58,381 nucleotides of DNA from Sphingopyxis terrae subsp. terrae NBRC 15098 (GCF_001598815.1 NZ_BCZQ01000032.1:1-58381); one strand, 5' to 3'; counted from the first letter of the stretch, positions 7,348 through 15,513 are shown. Notes: generated by a model from the letters alone, not told the origin. Made by a program: numbers and translations.

Positions 7348-7980
7348 ATGAAACTCGGATATGCCCGTGTCAGCACTGGCGAACAGAACCTAGCCCTACA
7401 GATCGACGCGCTCCGCGCGGCGGGTGCGGAGGCCATCTTTGAGGACAAGGGCATCAGCGGGTCGATGGTCCTTAAACCCGCATACGGAGATATGTTGCGC
7501 CAGGTGCGTGCCGGTGACGAGATCATGGTGTGGCGACTGGACCGCCTTGGTCGGTCCCTCCCCGCTCTGATTGGTGAGCTGGAATTGCTTGCGGGGCTGG
7601 ACGTAGGGTTTCGATCGCTCACAGAGCAGATCGAGACGGTGACGCCGGCAGGGCGTCTCTTCTTCCATATGGTTGGTGCCTTCGCTCAGTTCGAGCGGGA
7701 CGTGATCCGGGAGCGCACGAATGCCGGCCTCCAGTCGGCGCGCCGCGCAGGCAAGAAACTCGGCCGTCCCGCATTGATCGGCGACGAGCAATGGACGCAG
7801 GCCAAGACCTTGATGGCCGAGCCGACGAACATGGGCGCAGCGGCTGTCGCGAAGCTGTTGGGCGTAAGCCGTCAGGCCATCTATAAACGGCTCGACAAGG
7901 ACAAGGCCGCACAGGGAGGCGAGCTGGCAGCCCTCCCCTCCCCTCCCCGTCAGACCGAGAGGGCCAAGAAAGCGGCGTGA
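7348..7980 (+). CDS. Serine resolvase/invertase family recombinase
   Basis: A 210-residue small serine recombinase. The catalytic Ser is in YARVSTGEQ (about residue 9); the active-site arginines are in WRLDRLGRS. The central helix region PAGRLFFHMVGAFAQFERD is well kept, and the C-terminal part (AAAVAKLLGVSRQAIYKRL) is the Hin-type helix-turn-helix. The ATG at 7348 gives the standard MKLGYARVS start. No transposase or terminal repeats are nearby, so it probably resolves plasmid multimers or regulates its own region through the upstream res-like site rather than belonging to an intact Tn3-type element. Confidence 0.92.
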   Translation: MKLGYARVSTGEQNLALQIDALRAAGAEAIFEDKGISGSMVLKPAYGDMLRQVRAGDEIMVWRLDRLGRSLPALIGELELLAGLDVGFRSLTEQIETVTPAGRLFFHMVGAFAQFERDVIRERTNAGLQSARRAGKKLGRPALIGDEQWTQAKTLMAEPTNMGAAAVAKLLGVSRQAIYKRLDKDKAAQGGELAALPSPPRQTERAKKAA

Positions 7981-8247
7981 TGGTCGTCATCTAATCCACC
8001 CAATCGACGGGTCTGCCTGTCTGCGTGGCGATCGAGTTCCAGCGCCGAGCTTCCTTCACGGCGTTGCTGTCTGACGCACCTGGGCGTCTATCCCTGCCTA
8101 ATGCGGGTTCGGTCTGCGCCCCAAGCAGAAAACCGGCGCTGCGCGCCTACGGTTTCCGCAAGCGGACCCTCCGTTTTTCAGCTTGCCCGCGTCAGGGGTG
8201 CCGCCCCGGAAAAGTGCGTCAGCAACGACGTATGAAGGAATGGCATT

Positions 8248-8583
8248 ATGAGGAACATCGCTGAATTTCGCATCATCGGTCGCGTCGGTCGCATCGAGGT
8301 TCTGGACAAGGTGGCTTATATCAACGTCGCCGCTAACTATGGCCGCAAGGTCAATGGTGAGTGGCAGGACGATACCCACTGGAACCGCGTCACCGTCTTC
8401 GGCAAGGGCATCGAGCGCGTTCAGAAGATGGGCTCCGGCGACTTGGTACACATCACGGGCCGGGTCCGTCAGACGCAGTATGATCGTCAGGGCGAGACGG
8501 TCTATGGCGTGGACCTGATCGCCGACGCCTTCGCCACCCTCGCCTATAACGGCAAGCCTGCCGAGGATGACGGCGAGGATTAA
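8248..8583 (+). CDS. ssb: Single-stranded DNA-binding protein, plasmid copy 1
   Basis: A 111-residue OB-fold SSB. Family signatures are NIAEFRIIGRVG at the N-terminus, WNRVTVFGKGIERVQ in the middle and GDLVHITGRVR before the last strand. The acidic tail (EDDGED) is short and lacks the canonical DDIPF-type tip, so partner recruitment may differ from chromosomal SSB. Plasmid SSBs coat the incoming T-strand and dampen SOS induction. It is on the plus strand left of the proposed oriT, where early-expressed genes are expected. The 267 bp before it hold no gene but contain short hairpins (TCCGC-AA-GCGGA near 8157). A second, diverged copy lies at 57021. Confidence 0.92.
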   Translation: MRNIAEFRIIGRVGRIEVLDKVAYINVAANYGRKVNGEWQDDTHWNRVTVFGKGIERVQKMGSGDLVHITGRVRQTQYDRQGETVYGVDLIADAFATLAYNGKPAEDDGED

Positions 8584-8640
8584 GGTCGATGCGGGGCGGC
8601 AGAGCCCGCCCCGCTCGATTGCTAAAAGGATTTCCATTTA

Positions 8641-8747
8641 GCAATCTAAAGGCAATCGCAAGGCGTGCGAGTGGCTTGCGCTATCCAATGTAAATCGCAA
8701 GGCTGGCGAAAGGCAATGGACATGCCTTGTGACAGGCTTTAGATTGC
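8641..8747. repeat. Inverted repeats and GCAATC motifs before the parA-like gene
   Basis: GCAATCTAAAG (8641-8651) returns as CTTTAGATTGC (8737-8747). Between and around them GCAATC or GCAATG recurs at irregular spacing, and AATCGCAAGGC occurs twice. The ATPase gene starts 77 bp after the second arm. It could be an operator or a centromere-like site for this partition-like pair; no spacing regular enough for iterons is seen. Confidence 0.45.
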
Positions 8748-8824
8748 CGTTCGCAATCACTGTCGAAATCCAATGGCTTTCGATTGGATCGCTTTAGGAT
8801 TGATCGATTAGTGAAGGGTCGAAG

Positions 8825-9508
8825 ATGGCGGTTATCTCGATAGGCAATCCGAAGGGCGGTGCCGGCAAGACGACGCTCGCGCTTGTCCTTGCTGACACGC
8901 TCGCGACAAACGGGGCGCGCGTCACCGTTATTGACGCTGATCCCAACGCCATCATCGAAAAGTGGGCACAGAAGCGGGAGAGGGCGGGGAGGGATTTGCC
9001 CTATCGCGTGATCCCAAGGCCGACCCAGGCGGAAATGATTAGCACCATCGACCGCGTTTCGAACGAAGACGAGTTCGTCATCGTGGACCTTGAGGGATCA
9101 GCTTCGCAGATGACCTCGCGGGCGCTGGCGCGGTCGCACATGGTCCTCGTGCCGTTCAATCTTTCTCCGATCGATGCGGAGCTGGCGGCGCAAGCCGTCA
9201 GGGCGATCAAAGAGGAGGAGGAAGCGCTGCGAAGGAGCATCCCGTTCCGCCTTGTCAGGAGCCGAACGAACGCAGCCATCGCGACCAAAACGGCCAAGCG
9301 GATCGTCGATGCTATCAACGCGGCCGAGCTGCCATTACTCGATACGTCGCTCGTTGAGCGCGCAGCCTATCGCGACATTTTCGAGTTCGGGTTGCTGCTA
9401 TCCGAGCTGGATAAGGGCTCCGGGCAACAGGTCGAGAACGCGATCAAGAACGCTGGCGAGTTGGCGCAATCCGTCGTGGCTGCGCTGCGAGAGGAGTATC
9501 CCGCATGA
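8825..9508 (+). CDS. ParA/VirC1-like ATPase
   Basis: A deviant Walker A box, KGGAGKTT (residues 10-17), is typical of ParA/MinD ATPases; [11 protein letters not shown] is the Walker B region. The 227-residue length lacks an N-terminal HTH, like VirC1 and type Ib ParA. VirC1 promotes relaxosome assembly at T-DNA borders, and ParA proteins segregate plasmids; position between ssb and the oriT/relaxase region allows either role. The TTG-free ATG start and the four-base overlap with the next gene indicate a two-gene operon. Inverted repeats upstream may be its binding site. Confidence 0.85.
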   Translation: MAVISIGNPKGGAGKTTLALVLADTLATNGARVTVIDADPNAIIEKWAQKRERAGRDLPYRVIPRPTQAEMISTIDRVSNEDEFVIVDLEGSASQMTSRALARSHMVLVPFNLSPIDAELAAQAVRAIKEEEEALRRSIPFRLVRSRTNAAIATKTAKRIVDAINAAELPLLDTSLVERAAYRDIFEFGLLLSELDKGSGQQVENAIKNAGELAQSVVAALREEYPA

Positions 9509-9858
9509 CCGACTTCGGTTTCAGCAAGAGCGGCGAGAAACCAAAGGAGGAGGGTGCCGCACCCGCCAAACTGGACCTTGGCGGGATGCCCAAGGGGCCG
9601 ATCGTCAACGACCCTATGAGGGAACGCGAGGCGATGGACCGAGCCGAGCGGGTGGGATTTACGGATCGCGGTCAGGGCAGGGGTGTGCTTCGCCGGAAGC
9701 GCGTCGCCCAGCCTACGGCGACGGTCTATGTGAAGGGACCGGAGGAGCTGATCGAGTGGTTTATCGCCTACACCGAGGAGAAAGGCCACCAAGCCTATTG
9801 GAAGTCGATCGAGGACTTCCGGGCCATCGTGGAGGGGAATAGGCGGGGCGAACGGTGA
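9505..9858 (+). CDS. Partner of the ParA-like ATPase, function unknown
   Basis: It overlaps the ATPase gene by ATGA. The 117-residue protein has a flexible, charged N-terminal half ([12 protein letters not shown]) and a folded C-terminal part, [20 protein letters not shown] then [20 protein letters not shown] small gene in this position would normally be the ParB- or VirC2-like DNA-binding partner, but I see no clear HTH or RHH signature, so the link is from gene order only. Confidence 0.6.
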   Translation: MTDFGFSKSGEKPKEEGAAPAKLDLGGMPKGPIVNDPMREREAMDRAERVGFTDRGQGRGVLRRKRVAQPTATVYVKGPEELIEWFIAYTEEKGHQAYWKSIEDFRAIVEGNRRGER

Positions 9859-9920
9859 CGGCTGCGATCGTCGGACAAAGAGACCATCGCAACCGGATAT
9901 GATGCCCGCGAAACCTCGGG

Positions 9921-10109
9921 TCATGTCGTCCTGTCGGATTCCATCGGTGTGACTTCGGTGATGTCGCCCGCAGTCAGGAGGTCGGATAGCTTCACGTCCG
10001 ATCGGAGCGGACGTGCGACGCCAAAAGGCACCGGGTCAGTGAGCATTGCGGGCAGATCGCCAAGATGATCGGCGAAGGAGAGGGGTTTCGGCTTGCGTCG
10101 ATTCTTCAT
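9921..10109 (-). CDS. Small hypothetical protein (62 aa)
   Basis: A basic start (MKNRRKPKPLSFADHLGD) is followed by LPAMLTDPVPFGVARPLRSD. AAGGAA lies about 10 bp before the ATG. It forms a minus-strand pair with the gene at 10135-10401, divergent from the relaxosome genes. Similar short proteins occur near oriT on related plasmids, but I cannot name a function. Confidence 0.4.
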   Translation of the reverse strand: MKNRRKPKPLSFADHLGDLPAMLTDPVPFGVARPLRSDVKLSDLLTAGDITEVTPMESDRTT

Positions 10110-10134
10110 CCGCGAATGTTCCTTCCGATGGATC

Positions 10135-10401
10135 TTAGGCCGCAGTCAATGATGCCAGATGAGCGGCTACGGCCTTAGCGCCATGCTGCGAGATTGCCGT
10201 TGCAATGGCTTTTGCCTCCGCCTTTTCCATGGCTGCGATCTTGATCTTGTCGAGGGCAGAAATGAGAGTGGGCCTGCCAGCATCCCGAGCCGCAGCCTCA
10301 GCGGCCTTCTCCTGCGCATCTAGTTCGGCCAACTCGGCTTGGAGCTTTTCACGACGCTCCTTGATGCTGGCAAGATCGGGCTTGGAAGATGTGCGAGCCA
10401 T
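10135..10401 (-). CDS. Small coiled-coil plasmid protein
   Basis: ATG at 10401 gives 88 residues: a basic start MARTSSKPDLASIK, a heptad-rich coiled coil (ERREKLQAELAELDAQEK), then AGRPTLISALDKIKIAAMEK and an Ala-rich tail. A longer frame to 10521 lacks a ribosome site. The coiled coil and basic ends suggest a dimeric DNA- or protein-binding accessory factor. It is divergent from the relaxosome genes and flanks the proposed oriT, a position often taken by relaxosome or conjugation-control proteins. Confidence 0.6.
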   Translation of the reverse strand: MARTSSKPDLASIKERREKLQAELAELDAQEKAAEAAARDAGRPTLISALDKIKIAAMEKAEAKAIATAISQHGAKAVAAHLASLTAA

Positions 10402-10539
10402 GAGGTTACTCCGATTGCGATGGCAGGATTTGACGGCCGGATCATGCCGAATGAGGGTTGAGAAAGCCAGATGTGTGTTATGCTCTCGGTCGCAAAAAAC
10501 TAAACGAATGACGCGCGCCAAAGGCGCACAGCTTGATTG

Positions 10540-10745
10540 ATGAAGCCTCGCCGTGGGCCGAGGTGGCGAGGGGAGGGAAGGGCGCCGAAAACAGGCACCT
10601 CCTCCTCCACGTCTTTATCGGTTTGGGCTTGAGAAATGGAGGTTCGAGGGGTAGGTAGAAGCAAGGTTTAGGTATGGCAGGATATGCCACATGGCACCAA
10701 TGTAATACATTGGCTGATGTGGTGCCGCTGCACGGGGCTGTAGGG
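10540..10745. other. oriT: Proposed oriT region with a T-DNA-border-like nic motif
   Basis: The 344-bp gap between divergent genes (10402-10745) holds no gene. TGGCAGGATAT at 10675-10685 is identical to the core of Agrobacterium T-DNA borders and contains the P-type nic consensus on the minus strand (ATATCCTG/CCA), predicting a nick between 10678 and 10677. A perfect palindrome CCAATGTA-A-TACATTGG (10697-10713), inside GGCACC/GGTGCC arms (10693-10698, 10721-10726), lies next to it, as expected for an accessory-protein site. CCTCGCC/GGCGAGG can pair further left (about 10546-10571). The relaxase downstream has a VirD2-like His motif. Confidence 0.7.
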
Positions 10746-11327
10746 ATGATGGTAAGTCTGCGTTTGAAGGAAGAGCTGATCGCCGAGATCGACCGCATCG
10801 CTTCCGCAAATGGGCAAACCCGCAGTGCGTGGATCGCGAACGTCCTTTCGCGGGCAGCGCTTTCTCCCGAGAACGATGATCTTCCAATCGGCGTAGAGGA
10901 GGGACGGGGACATCCTGACGATCAGGTTCGCGTGACGGTGCGCCTCCATCGCAGCGAGATCGAGGCAATTGACAGGATTGGTACGCCGCTACGTCTCACC
11001 CGCAATGAATGGATCAAGCGAGCGCTACGATGGCAGCTTTGGGACAAAGCTGGGATGCTTCGTCTCGCGCCGGTTACACAGACAGAGATCGGTAAGGTAC
11101 GTAAGCAGGTGCTGGCGATAGGCCGAAACATCAACCAAGCCGTCCATGCGATGAACGCGGCCAATCAGCCGGAGAGCACGCTTAACCTGGCCCGGATCGC
11201 CGAACCGTTCCTGGAAACCTGCGCGGACCTGAAGGCCCTTCTGTTCGCAACGCGGCGAGAGCTGTCCTCATATGTTGGGGGCGAAGTGGGCTATTGGACC
11301 GGGGCATTTAAGGATGCCGGGAAGTGA
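10746..11327 (+). CDS. MobC-like relaxosome accessory protein with two RHH-like parts
   Basis: ATGs at 10746 and 10749 both follow GTAGGG. Residues 1-40 (VSLRLKEELIAEIDRIA then TRSAWIANVL) and residues 60-95 (VRVTVRLHRSEIEAIDRIG then TRNEWIKRAL) look like two ribbon-helix-helix DNA-binding units. The following GRNINQAVHAMNAANQ is the signature of MobC and other mobilisation accessory proteins. It should bind the palindrome at 10697-10713, help the relaxase open oriT, and possibly repress its own promoter. Its stop overlaps the relaxase GTG start, so the two are co-translated. Confidence 0.85.
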   Translation: MMVSLRLKEELIAEIDRIASANGQTRSAWIANVLSRAALSPENDDLPIGVEEGRGHPDDQVRVTVRLHRSEIEAIDRIGTPLRLTRNEWIKRALRWQLWDKAGMLRLAPVTQTEIGKVRKQVLAIGRNINQAVHAMNAANQPESTLNLARIAEPFLETCADLKALLFATRRELSSYVGGEVGYWTGAFKDAGK

Positions 11328-12748
11328 GTTTCCGGCTCTCCCCCGGCACGCTCGATTCCATGGCGGGCGTCTATGCGCCTCCCAAGAAGTATCGGATGGG
11401 ATCAGGTGGCGGAAAGGGCAAGAGTGCGAAGTCGGGTGACGCGATACTTGTCTTTGCGCTCGCCGCTATGGTTCCGAAATCGTCGCATTCGGGGACGGCG
11501 TTCCGTCCCAGCTCGCAGACGAAACACGCCTTTGGAACAGGCTCACATGCGGGCGTCAGCGGGCGTGCAATCGCGGCGATGGATCGCACCGCGCGACGAT
11601 CGCCAGAGGTGATGGTCCGTATCACGGGACGTCAACATGGCGGTGGGCACGTCCTCGCAAACTTTTCTTATATCAGCCGCCTTGGGCATGGAGCGGAGAA
11701 GCAAGTGCCGCTCTATACGAGTGATGGCGACATTCTCCACGACGGGAAGGACATGCAAATTCTTGCCCAGGATTGGCAGGAATGGGAGATGGGAGATGAT
11801 GCGCGTCGCAAGGGCGCTACGTCCATTTCCATGATCCTTTCCATGCCTGCGGGCACCGATCCCGAGCGGTTGAGAGAGGCGGCGCTGGACTTCGCACGCG
11901 AAGAGTTTGCGAACCGATCATGGGTGGCGTCGCTCCATGTCGATCGCGACCATCCCCACGTTCACCTCACTTTCGCGCGCCGCGATCATGATGGCCGCCG
12001 TTTCCATCCGAGCCGCGATGACCTCTTTCGCTATCGGCAGCGGTTTGCGGCGAAGCTGCGAGATCGAGGTATTGAGGCGAACGCCACTCCTGCGAGAGCG
12101 CGGGGCATCGACCCGAAGCATGAGCCGATCGCGGCGAAGAAAGTGCGGGAGAAGGGGCAGGTTCCGCGCGTGGACAAAAGCCGTGCCGAACGCGCGCGGA
12201 GCTTCCGCGACCGAGGCATTCCCGATCCGGTGAACGCTGTCCTTGCCAATCAGCGGGCGACGGTGTTGACGGCCTATGAGCGGTCGATTGCGGAGCTGTC
12301 ATCGTCCCCCTCGCTCGCCGATCAGGCGATCGCCAAGAGCCTTGAGAAATTCGTCGCTTCCATGCCGGCGCCGGAACCCAATTCGGTGCGGGCGGATCGA
12401 TTGGCGAGGGGCGAGCGCGATGCTCCATCTCAGCCTGGTCGCGACGGAGGTGTGACCCCGGCGCTAGATCCGGTTGCCGCTGCGCTCGCGCGGGCGAAGG
12501 CGATGCGCGAGCAGATCGAGGCGGGCAAGAGCGACTTGTCGGCGCGCGAGCAGCCGCAGAGCGGCGCAAATGCCGAGCGTCCTTCTGGTGTATCGGATCG
12601 TCTGCGCTCGCTGATGGACGAGGCCAGTCGGTCGGCTCCGGCGCCGGAGCCTGGCAAGGCGGATGACATCATGCGACAGACCCAGGAGCGGGATCGAGAG
12701 CAACGCGAGCGCGATCGGGCACGCGATAAGGATGGACCACGGCGATGA
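11324..12748 (+). CDS. VirD2-like conjugative relaxase
   Basis: A 474-residue relaxase. The three-histidine metal motif HVDRDHPHVH starts at about residue 205 and is close to VirD2 (HVxRDHPHxH). The likely nicking tyrosine is Tyr116 in ANFSYISRLGH. The nuclease domain fills residues 90-260; the rest is charged and Pro/Ala-rich, probably for relaxosome or coupling-protein contacts. The GTG start at 11324 overlaps the MobC-like stop (GTGA). It should nick oriT, remain bound to the 5' end and be exported by the T4SS at 36-50 kb. A P-type (MOBP) assignment matches the nic motif upstream. Confidence 0.92.
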   Translation: MSFRLSPGTLDSMAGVYAPPKKYRMGSGGGKGKSAKSGDAILVFALAAMVPKSSHSGTAFRPSSQTKHAFGTGSHAGVSGRAIAAMDRTARRSPEVMVRITGRQHGGGHVLANFSYISRLGHGAEKQVPLYTSDGDILHDGKDMQILAQDWQEWEMGDDARRKGATSISMILSMPAGTDPERLREAALDFAREEFANRSWVASLHVDRDHPHVHLTFARRDHDGRRFHPSRDDLFRYRQRFAAKLRDRGIEANATPARARGIDPKHEPIAAKKVREKGQVPRVDKSRAERARSFRDRGIPDPVNAVLANQRATVLTAYERSIAELSSSPSLADQAIAKSLEKFVASMPAPEPNSVRADRLARGERDAPSQPGRDGGVTPALDPVAAALARAKAMREQIEAGKSDLSAREQPQSGANAERPSGVSDRLRSLMDEASRSAPAPEPGKADDIMRQTQERDREQRERDRARDKDGPRR

Positions 12749-13632
12749 CCACGGAAGGCAACGACGTCATCATGGCGGCTGTGCTGGACGCCCTTACGAT
12801 GGTGCAGGGCCAGCTCGACACGATCGCGAAGAGCAACGCGCGGATTGAGGCGACGCACAAGGACATTCTCCATCGGCTCGACACGATCGACGCCGGTCAG
12901 GCGGGCGTTACGGACTTGGTGCCGGTGTTGGAGACGATCCTTGGGCGGTTGATCGAGGACCGCGACGTGAACCGCGCGGGCTTTGCGAAGACGGCCGAGG
13001 TTGCCGCGTTCGCCTATGCCGCAGCTATGGGCAACCGGATGCCTCTGCCCGTCGAGGTGGCGGATGATCCGTTGCTCGAACGCTTCATGCTCCTTCAACC
13101 CCCCGATCATGTCGCAGAGGGCCGCGCCCTGGTGGAATGGCGGCGCACGATCAAGAGCGCCGGCACGGCCGAGCTGGTCGATGTCTTGAGCCGCCAATAT
13201 GAACCATCGCCCACCGACACGCCCGAGGCGCGGGTGCTGCGCTATCAGCTCGCGGCACTCACCCGCGCGGAGATCGATGGCCGCGGCGATGCGTTGCCGG
13301 CGTTGCCGCACGGCACGGTAGCGCAAGATCGGTCCTCGCAAGCGCGCAAGGCGCGTTCGGAGGATCTAGCGCGGGTGTGGCGCGCTGGCCCAAGCGTCGC
13401 ACTGTTCGCGGAGGCCGAGCTTGCCCCGACGCTGGACCTTTTCGCCAAGGCAGAGCGCGAGCGCGAAGGGACGATCGGCGAGGCGCAGCTTTCGGCCGAG
13501 CTGGCGGCGCTGCATGGCGAGTTGGGCGATCGGATCGAGGCGGGCGAGCGCCCGTCGCTTCCAAGAGGGCGGGAGACGAACGCCGGCGAGCGGTCGAGCG
13601 CGATCGAGGCCGATAACAGCAGGCGGCGCTAG
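12745..13632 (+). CDS. Hypothetical protein co-translated with the relaxase
   Basis: It overlaps the relaxase by ATGA and is 295 residues long. Residues 8-70 form a coiled coil (LTMVQGQLDTIAKSNARIEA, HKDILHRLDTID). The middle (PLLERFMLLQPPDHVAEGRA, then EWRRTIKSAGTAELVDVL) is helical, and the end is disordered and Arg-rich. No family is recognised. Gene order makes a transfer-related role likely, perhaps bridging relaxosome and coupling protein. Confidence 0.65.
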   Translation: MTTEGNDVIMAAVLDALTMVQGQLDTIAKSNARIEATHKDILHRLDTIDAGQAGVTDLVPVLETILGRLIEDRDVNRAGFAKTAEVAAFAYAAAMGNRMPLPVEVADDPLLERFMLLQPPDHVAEGRALVEWRRTIKSAGTAELVDVLSRQYEPSPTDTPEARVLRYQLAALTRAEIDGRGDALPALPHGTVAQDRSSQARKARSEDLARVWRAGPSVALFAEAELAPTLDLFAKAEREREGTIGEAQLSAELAALHGELGDRIEAGERPSLPRGRETNAGERSSAIEADNSRRR

Positions 13633-13673
13633 GGGCCTCCTCGCGGTTGTCAGCTTGAGTGGTCGAGCTTCGG

Positions 13674-13937
13674 CTACGGCACACGATCTTCGCACGAGCC
13701 TGGCTCAAGACCTGATCCTACACGTACCATGTTGGTCAGAAATTCGGCAAAATGCCGGCCTTCGTCCAAGTCGATCCACAGGGGTTGGAAGGGGCCTTCA
13801 ATCCTATCTAGCCACTCTCGCAGCTTTGCTCGGTTGTCGGCAGCGTTCTCACGTTCGACAAGCGCGCTCGCTATCGCGGCTGCCTGCATGGAATAGCCGA
13901 CATTGGGCAGGCCGGCAGGAAAACTCGTAACACCCAT
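13674..13937 (-). CDS. Hypothetical protein (87 aa) behind a conserved leader
   Basis: The ATG at 13937 is 10 bp after AAAGGGA in the conserved leader; the same context (CCAGAAAGGGA) precedes the DUF3768 gene at 57895. The protein (GVTSFPAGLPNVGYSMQAAA, then LREWLDRIEGPFQPLWIDLD) is small and soluble and has no family I recognise. A longer reading to 14021 would translate the leader itself and is rejected. It is convergent with the gene at 12745. Confidence 0.55.
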   Translation of the reverse strand: MGVTSFPAGLPNVGYSMQAAAIASALVERENAADNRAKLREWLDRIEGPFQPLWIDLDEGRHFAEFLTNMVRVGSGLEPGSCEDRVP

Positions 13938-14200
13938 TATTGTCCCTTTCTGGAATAGAGCCGAAGGCGATGGCTCACATCGACTTCTGGCCCTCGCCGA
14001 GAGCGGGGGGTGAATGGGCAAATGGGGCCGATCGGGGGGGAGGGGGATCGCCCGCCCTGCACAAGCCGCAGGCGCGGAAGGGTGGGGAGACCGCCCCGAT
14101 CGCCAAGCGGAGCGCGCCCGCGCGGAGACGGTCCAGCCCTTGTCCAGAGGGGGGCGGCGCCCCCTTCATCCCAAGCGCCGCTAAAGCGGCGCTCGAATAA
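13938..14200 (-). repeat. Conserved leader, copy B (inverted relative to copy A)
   Basis: Read on the minus strand, this stretch is nearly identical to 57646-57894, with only scattered differences over about 250 bp. Shared features in order are: a CGCCGCTTT-AGCGGCG hairpin; GGGGGCGCC-GCCCCCC; AGGGCTGGACCGTCTCCGCG; GCGATCGGGG, able to pair with CCCCGATCG about 80 bp later; and GAGCC-ATCGCCTTC-GGCTC just before the ribosome site. It contains no plausible gene of its own. Confidence 0.8.
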
Positions 14201-14225
14201 CGTGGTTGGCCGCCCCCTAGCGCAA

Positions 14226-14489
14226 TTAGCGCAACTGGCTGTCCTTGCTGCCCCGGCGATTGATGCCGGTGAAGGTCGGGCGCTTATCGCGTTCGCTTTG
14301 ACAGGCGACACAGGTTCTTACGCCGGGTATGGCCGTGCGGCGTTTCGCCGGGATTTCGTCGCCGCACACCTCGCAGTCGGTGCTACCCTCGCCGGAAGGC
14401 AGACGCGATCGGGCGGCGAAAACCGCGTCCATGATCGTTGCATCAATCTGGTCCTGCACCGCACTATCGGGTGCCCATCCATTTGCCAT
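14226..14489 (-). CDS. TraR/DksA-type zinc-finger protein
   Basis: With ATG at 14489 the protein has 87 residues, close to the 73-residue TraR of F. The four-cysteine finger CEVCGDEIPAKRR, then PGVRTCVACQ, matches the TraR/DksA C-terminus. The N-terminal helix (PDSAVQDQIDATIMDAVFAA) is the short secondary-channel arm, with Asp residues near its tip. TraR binds RNA polymerase and mimics DksA plus ppGpp. An FrmR-type operator lies 95 bp upstream (14584-14600), so the gene may respond to formaldehyde. An in-frame ATG at 14603 would add residues encoded by the operator and is less likely. Confidence 0.8.
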   Translation of the reverse strand: MANGWAPDSAVQDQIDATIMDAVFAARSRLPSGEGSTDCEVCGDEIPAKRRTAIPGVRTCVACQSERDKRPTFTGINRRGSKDSQLR

Positions 14490-14583
14490 CGCCACAAGCT
14501 CCTCGATTTTGACCTTGGGGGTCAGATAGTCGGGGGCGCATGGGCCAAGCACGCGACTATCCAGCACAGCACCCGAATATAGG

Positions 14584-14600
14584 GTACTCCCTACCAGTAT
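14584..14600. promoter_or_regulatory. FrmR-type operator near the TraR-like gene
   Basis: GTACT-CCCTACC-AGTAT matches the operators before cydA and frmA (ATACT-N7-AGTAT with a C-rich core) with one changed arm base. The flank ATCAAGG is also shared with the cydA copy. On the minus strand it precedes the TraR/DksA-like gene; the bestrophin gene ends on its other side. Confidence 0.6.
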
Positions 14601-14616
14601 CAAGGAGTGTGCAAAT

Positions 14617-15513
14617 TTAGCTCAGGACAGATTTATGGGGTTCCAGTGGCGGGGGTAGATCCTCTTCGCCAAGCAGCGACAACATATCCCGCTCGATTGT
14701 CCGCTTCATCGCATACAGCGGCAGACAGTTTGGCTCGACGCCGAACGGGTCTTCCAGCTCGTGACCCAGCGCATCGAGGCCGAAAAAGGTATAGGCGGTG
14801 AGGAGCACCGGCAGGAGCGTCCACCAGTCGAGTGATCCTGCGAGCGCGAAGGGAAGCATCACGCAAAAGATAAGTGCGGTGCGATGGAGCAGCAGAGAAT
14901 AGGCGAACGGCACGGGCGTCGTGGATATCCGCTCACAAGCGCCCTGAACCTTGCCGAAGGATCGCATGTCTTCTGCCACGACGGCATAGTGAATCGGCGT
15001 AATGACGCCAGTCTGCTTTAGCTCGAGCAGCCTGCGCCCCATACGATCGAGCACGAGGTTCGTGACGTTCGGGCTCTTTGTCGCCGGGCCGATATCGACC
15101 CACGGCGCAATGGCGGCGATTTCATCCTCGCCGCGAAGGCGTGCGGTGAGGCCGCAGGCAAAGCCACATATGCTATGGAGCAACGCGCGCCGATCCTCGT
15201 CAGGGAGAAGCGATGTCTCGCGCGCGAACGAACGGGCCGAGATAATTAGCTCGCCCCAAAGCTGCCGCCCCTCCCACCATCGCGCATAGCAGGCATTGTT
15301 GCGGAAGCTCATGAAGATCGAGAGCGCGATACCGATCAGGGTGAAAGGGATCGTCGAAATCCGCGCGAAAATGCCGGGATGGGCTTGGGCGGCCAGGATG
15401 GCGATCACACTGACGACCGCGATCGCCGCCAGCCTCCGTGCGATGCGCGGCAGGATCGAGCCATGCACGGTGAAAATGATATCTTGGAAGCTCGGTTGCG
15501 ATCGAACGATCAT
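14617..15513 (-). CDS. Bestrophin-family channel protein
   Basis: A 298-residue member of the bacterial bestrophin (YneE/UPF0187) family. Two N-terminal membrane segments (residues 20-75: RIARRLAAIAVVSVIAILAA and FTLIGIALSIFMSFRNNACY) and two near residues 210-250 are visible. The hallmark ELEDPFG lies near residue 262, and FRNNACYARWWEGRQLWG is the family region after the second helix. Bacterial homologues form pentameric ion channels. It follows the cyd operon on the same strand but behind a hairpin, 67 bp from DUF2474, so it may be partly read-through. A link to formaldehyde stress is inferred from position only. Confidence 0.88.
   Translation of the reverse strand: MIVRSQPSFQDIIFTVHGSILPRIARRLAAIAVVSVIAILAAQAHPGIFARISTIPFTLIGIALSIFMSFRNNACYARWWEGRQLWGELIISARSFARETSLLPDEDRRALLHSICGFACGLTARLRGEDEIAAIAPWVDIGPATKSPNVTNLVLDRMGRRLLELKQTGVITPIHYAVVAEDMRSFGKVQGACERISTTPVPFAYSLLLHRTALIFCVMLPFALAGSLDWWTLLPVLLTAYTFFGLDALGHELEDPFGVEPNCLPLYAMKRTIERDMLSLLGEEDLPPPLEPHKSVLS

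Noticed and set aside
7348..7980. Tn3-family transposon around the resolvase
   Set aside because: No transposase and no 38-bp terminal repeats seen on either side.
10577..10587. RSF1010/Ti-type nic-like sequence AAGGGCGCC
   Set aside because: Only partial match and lacks the TAAGTGCGC context; the relaxase is VirD2-like and the border-type motif at 10675 is a better fit.
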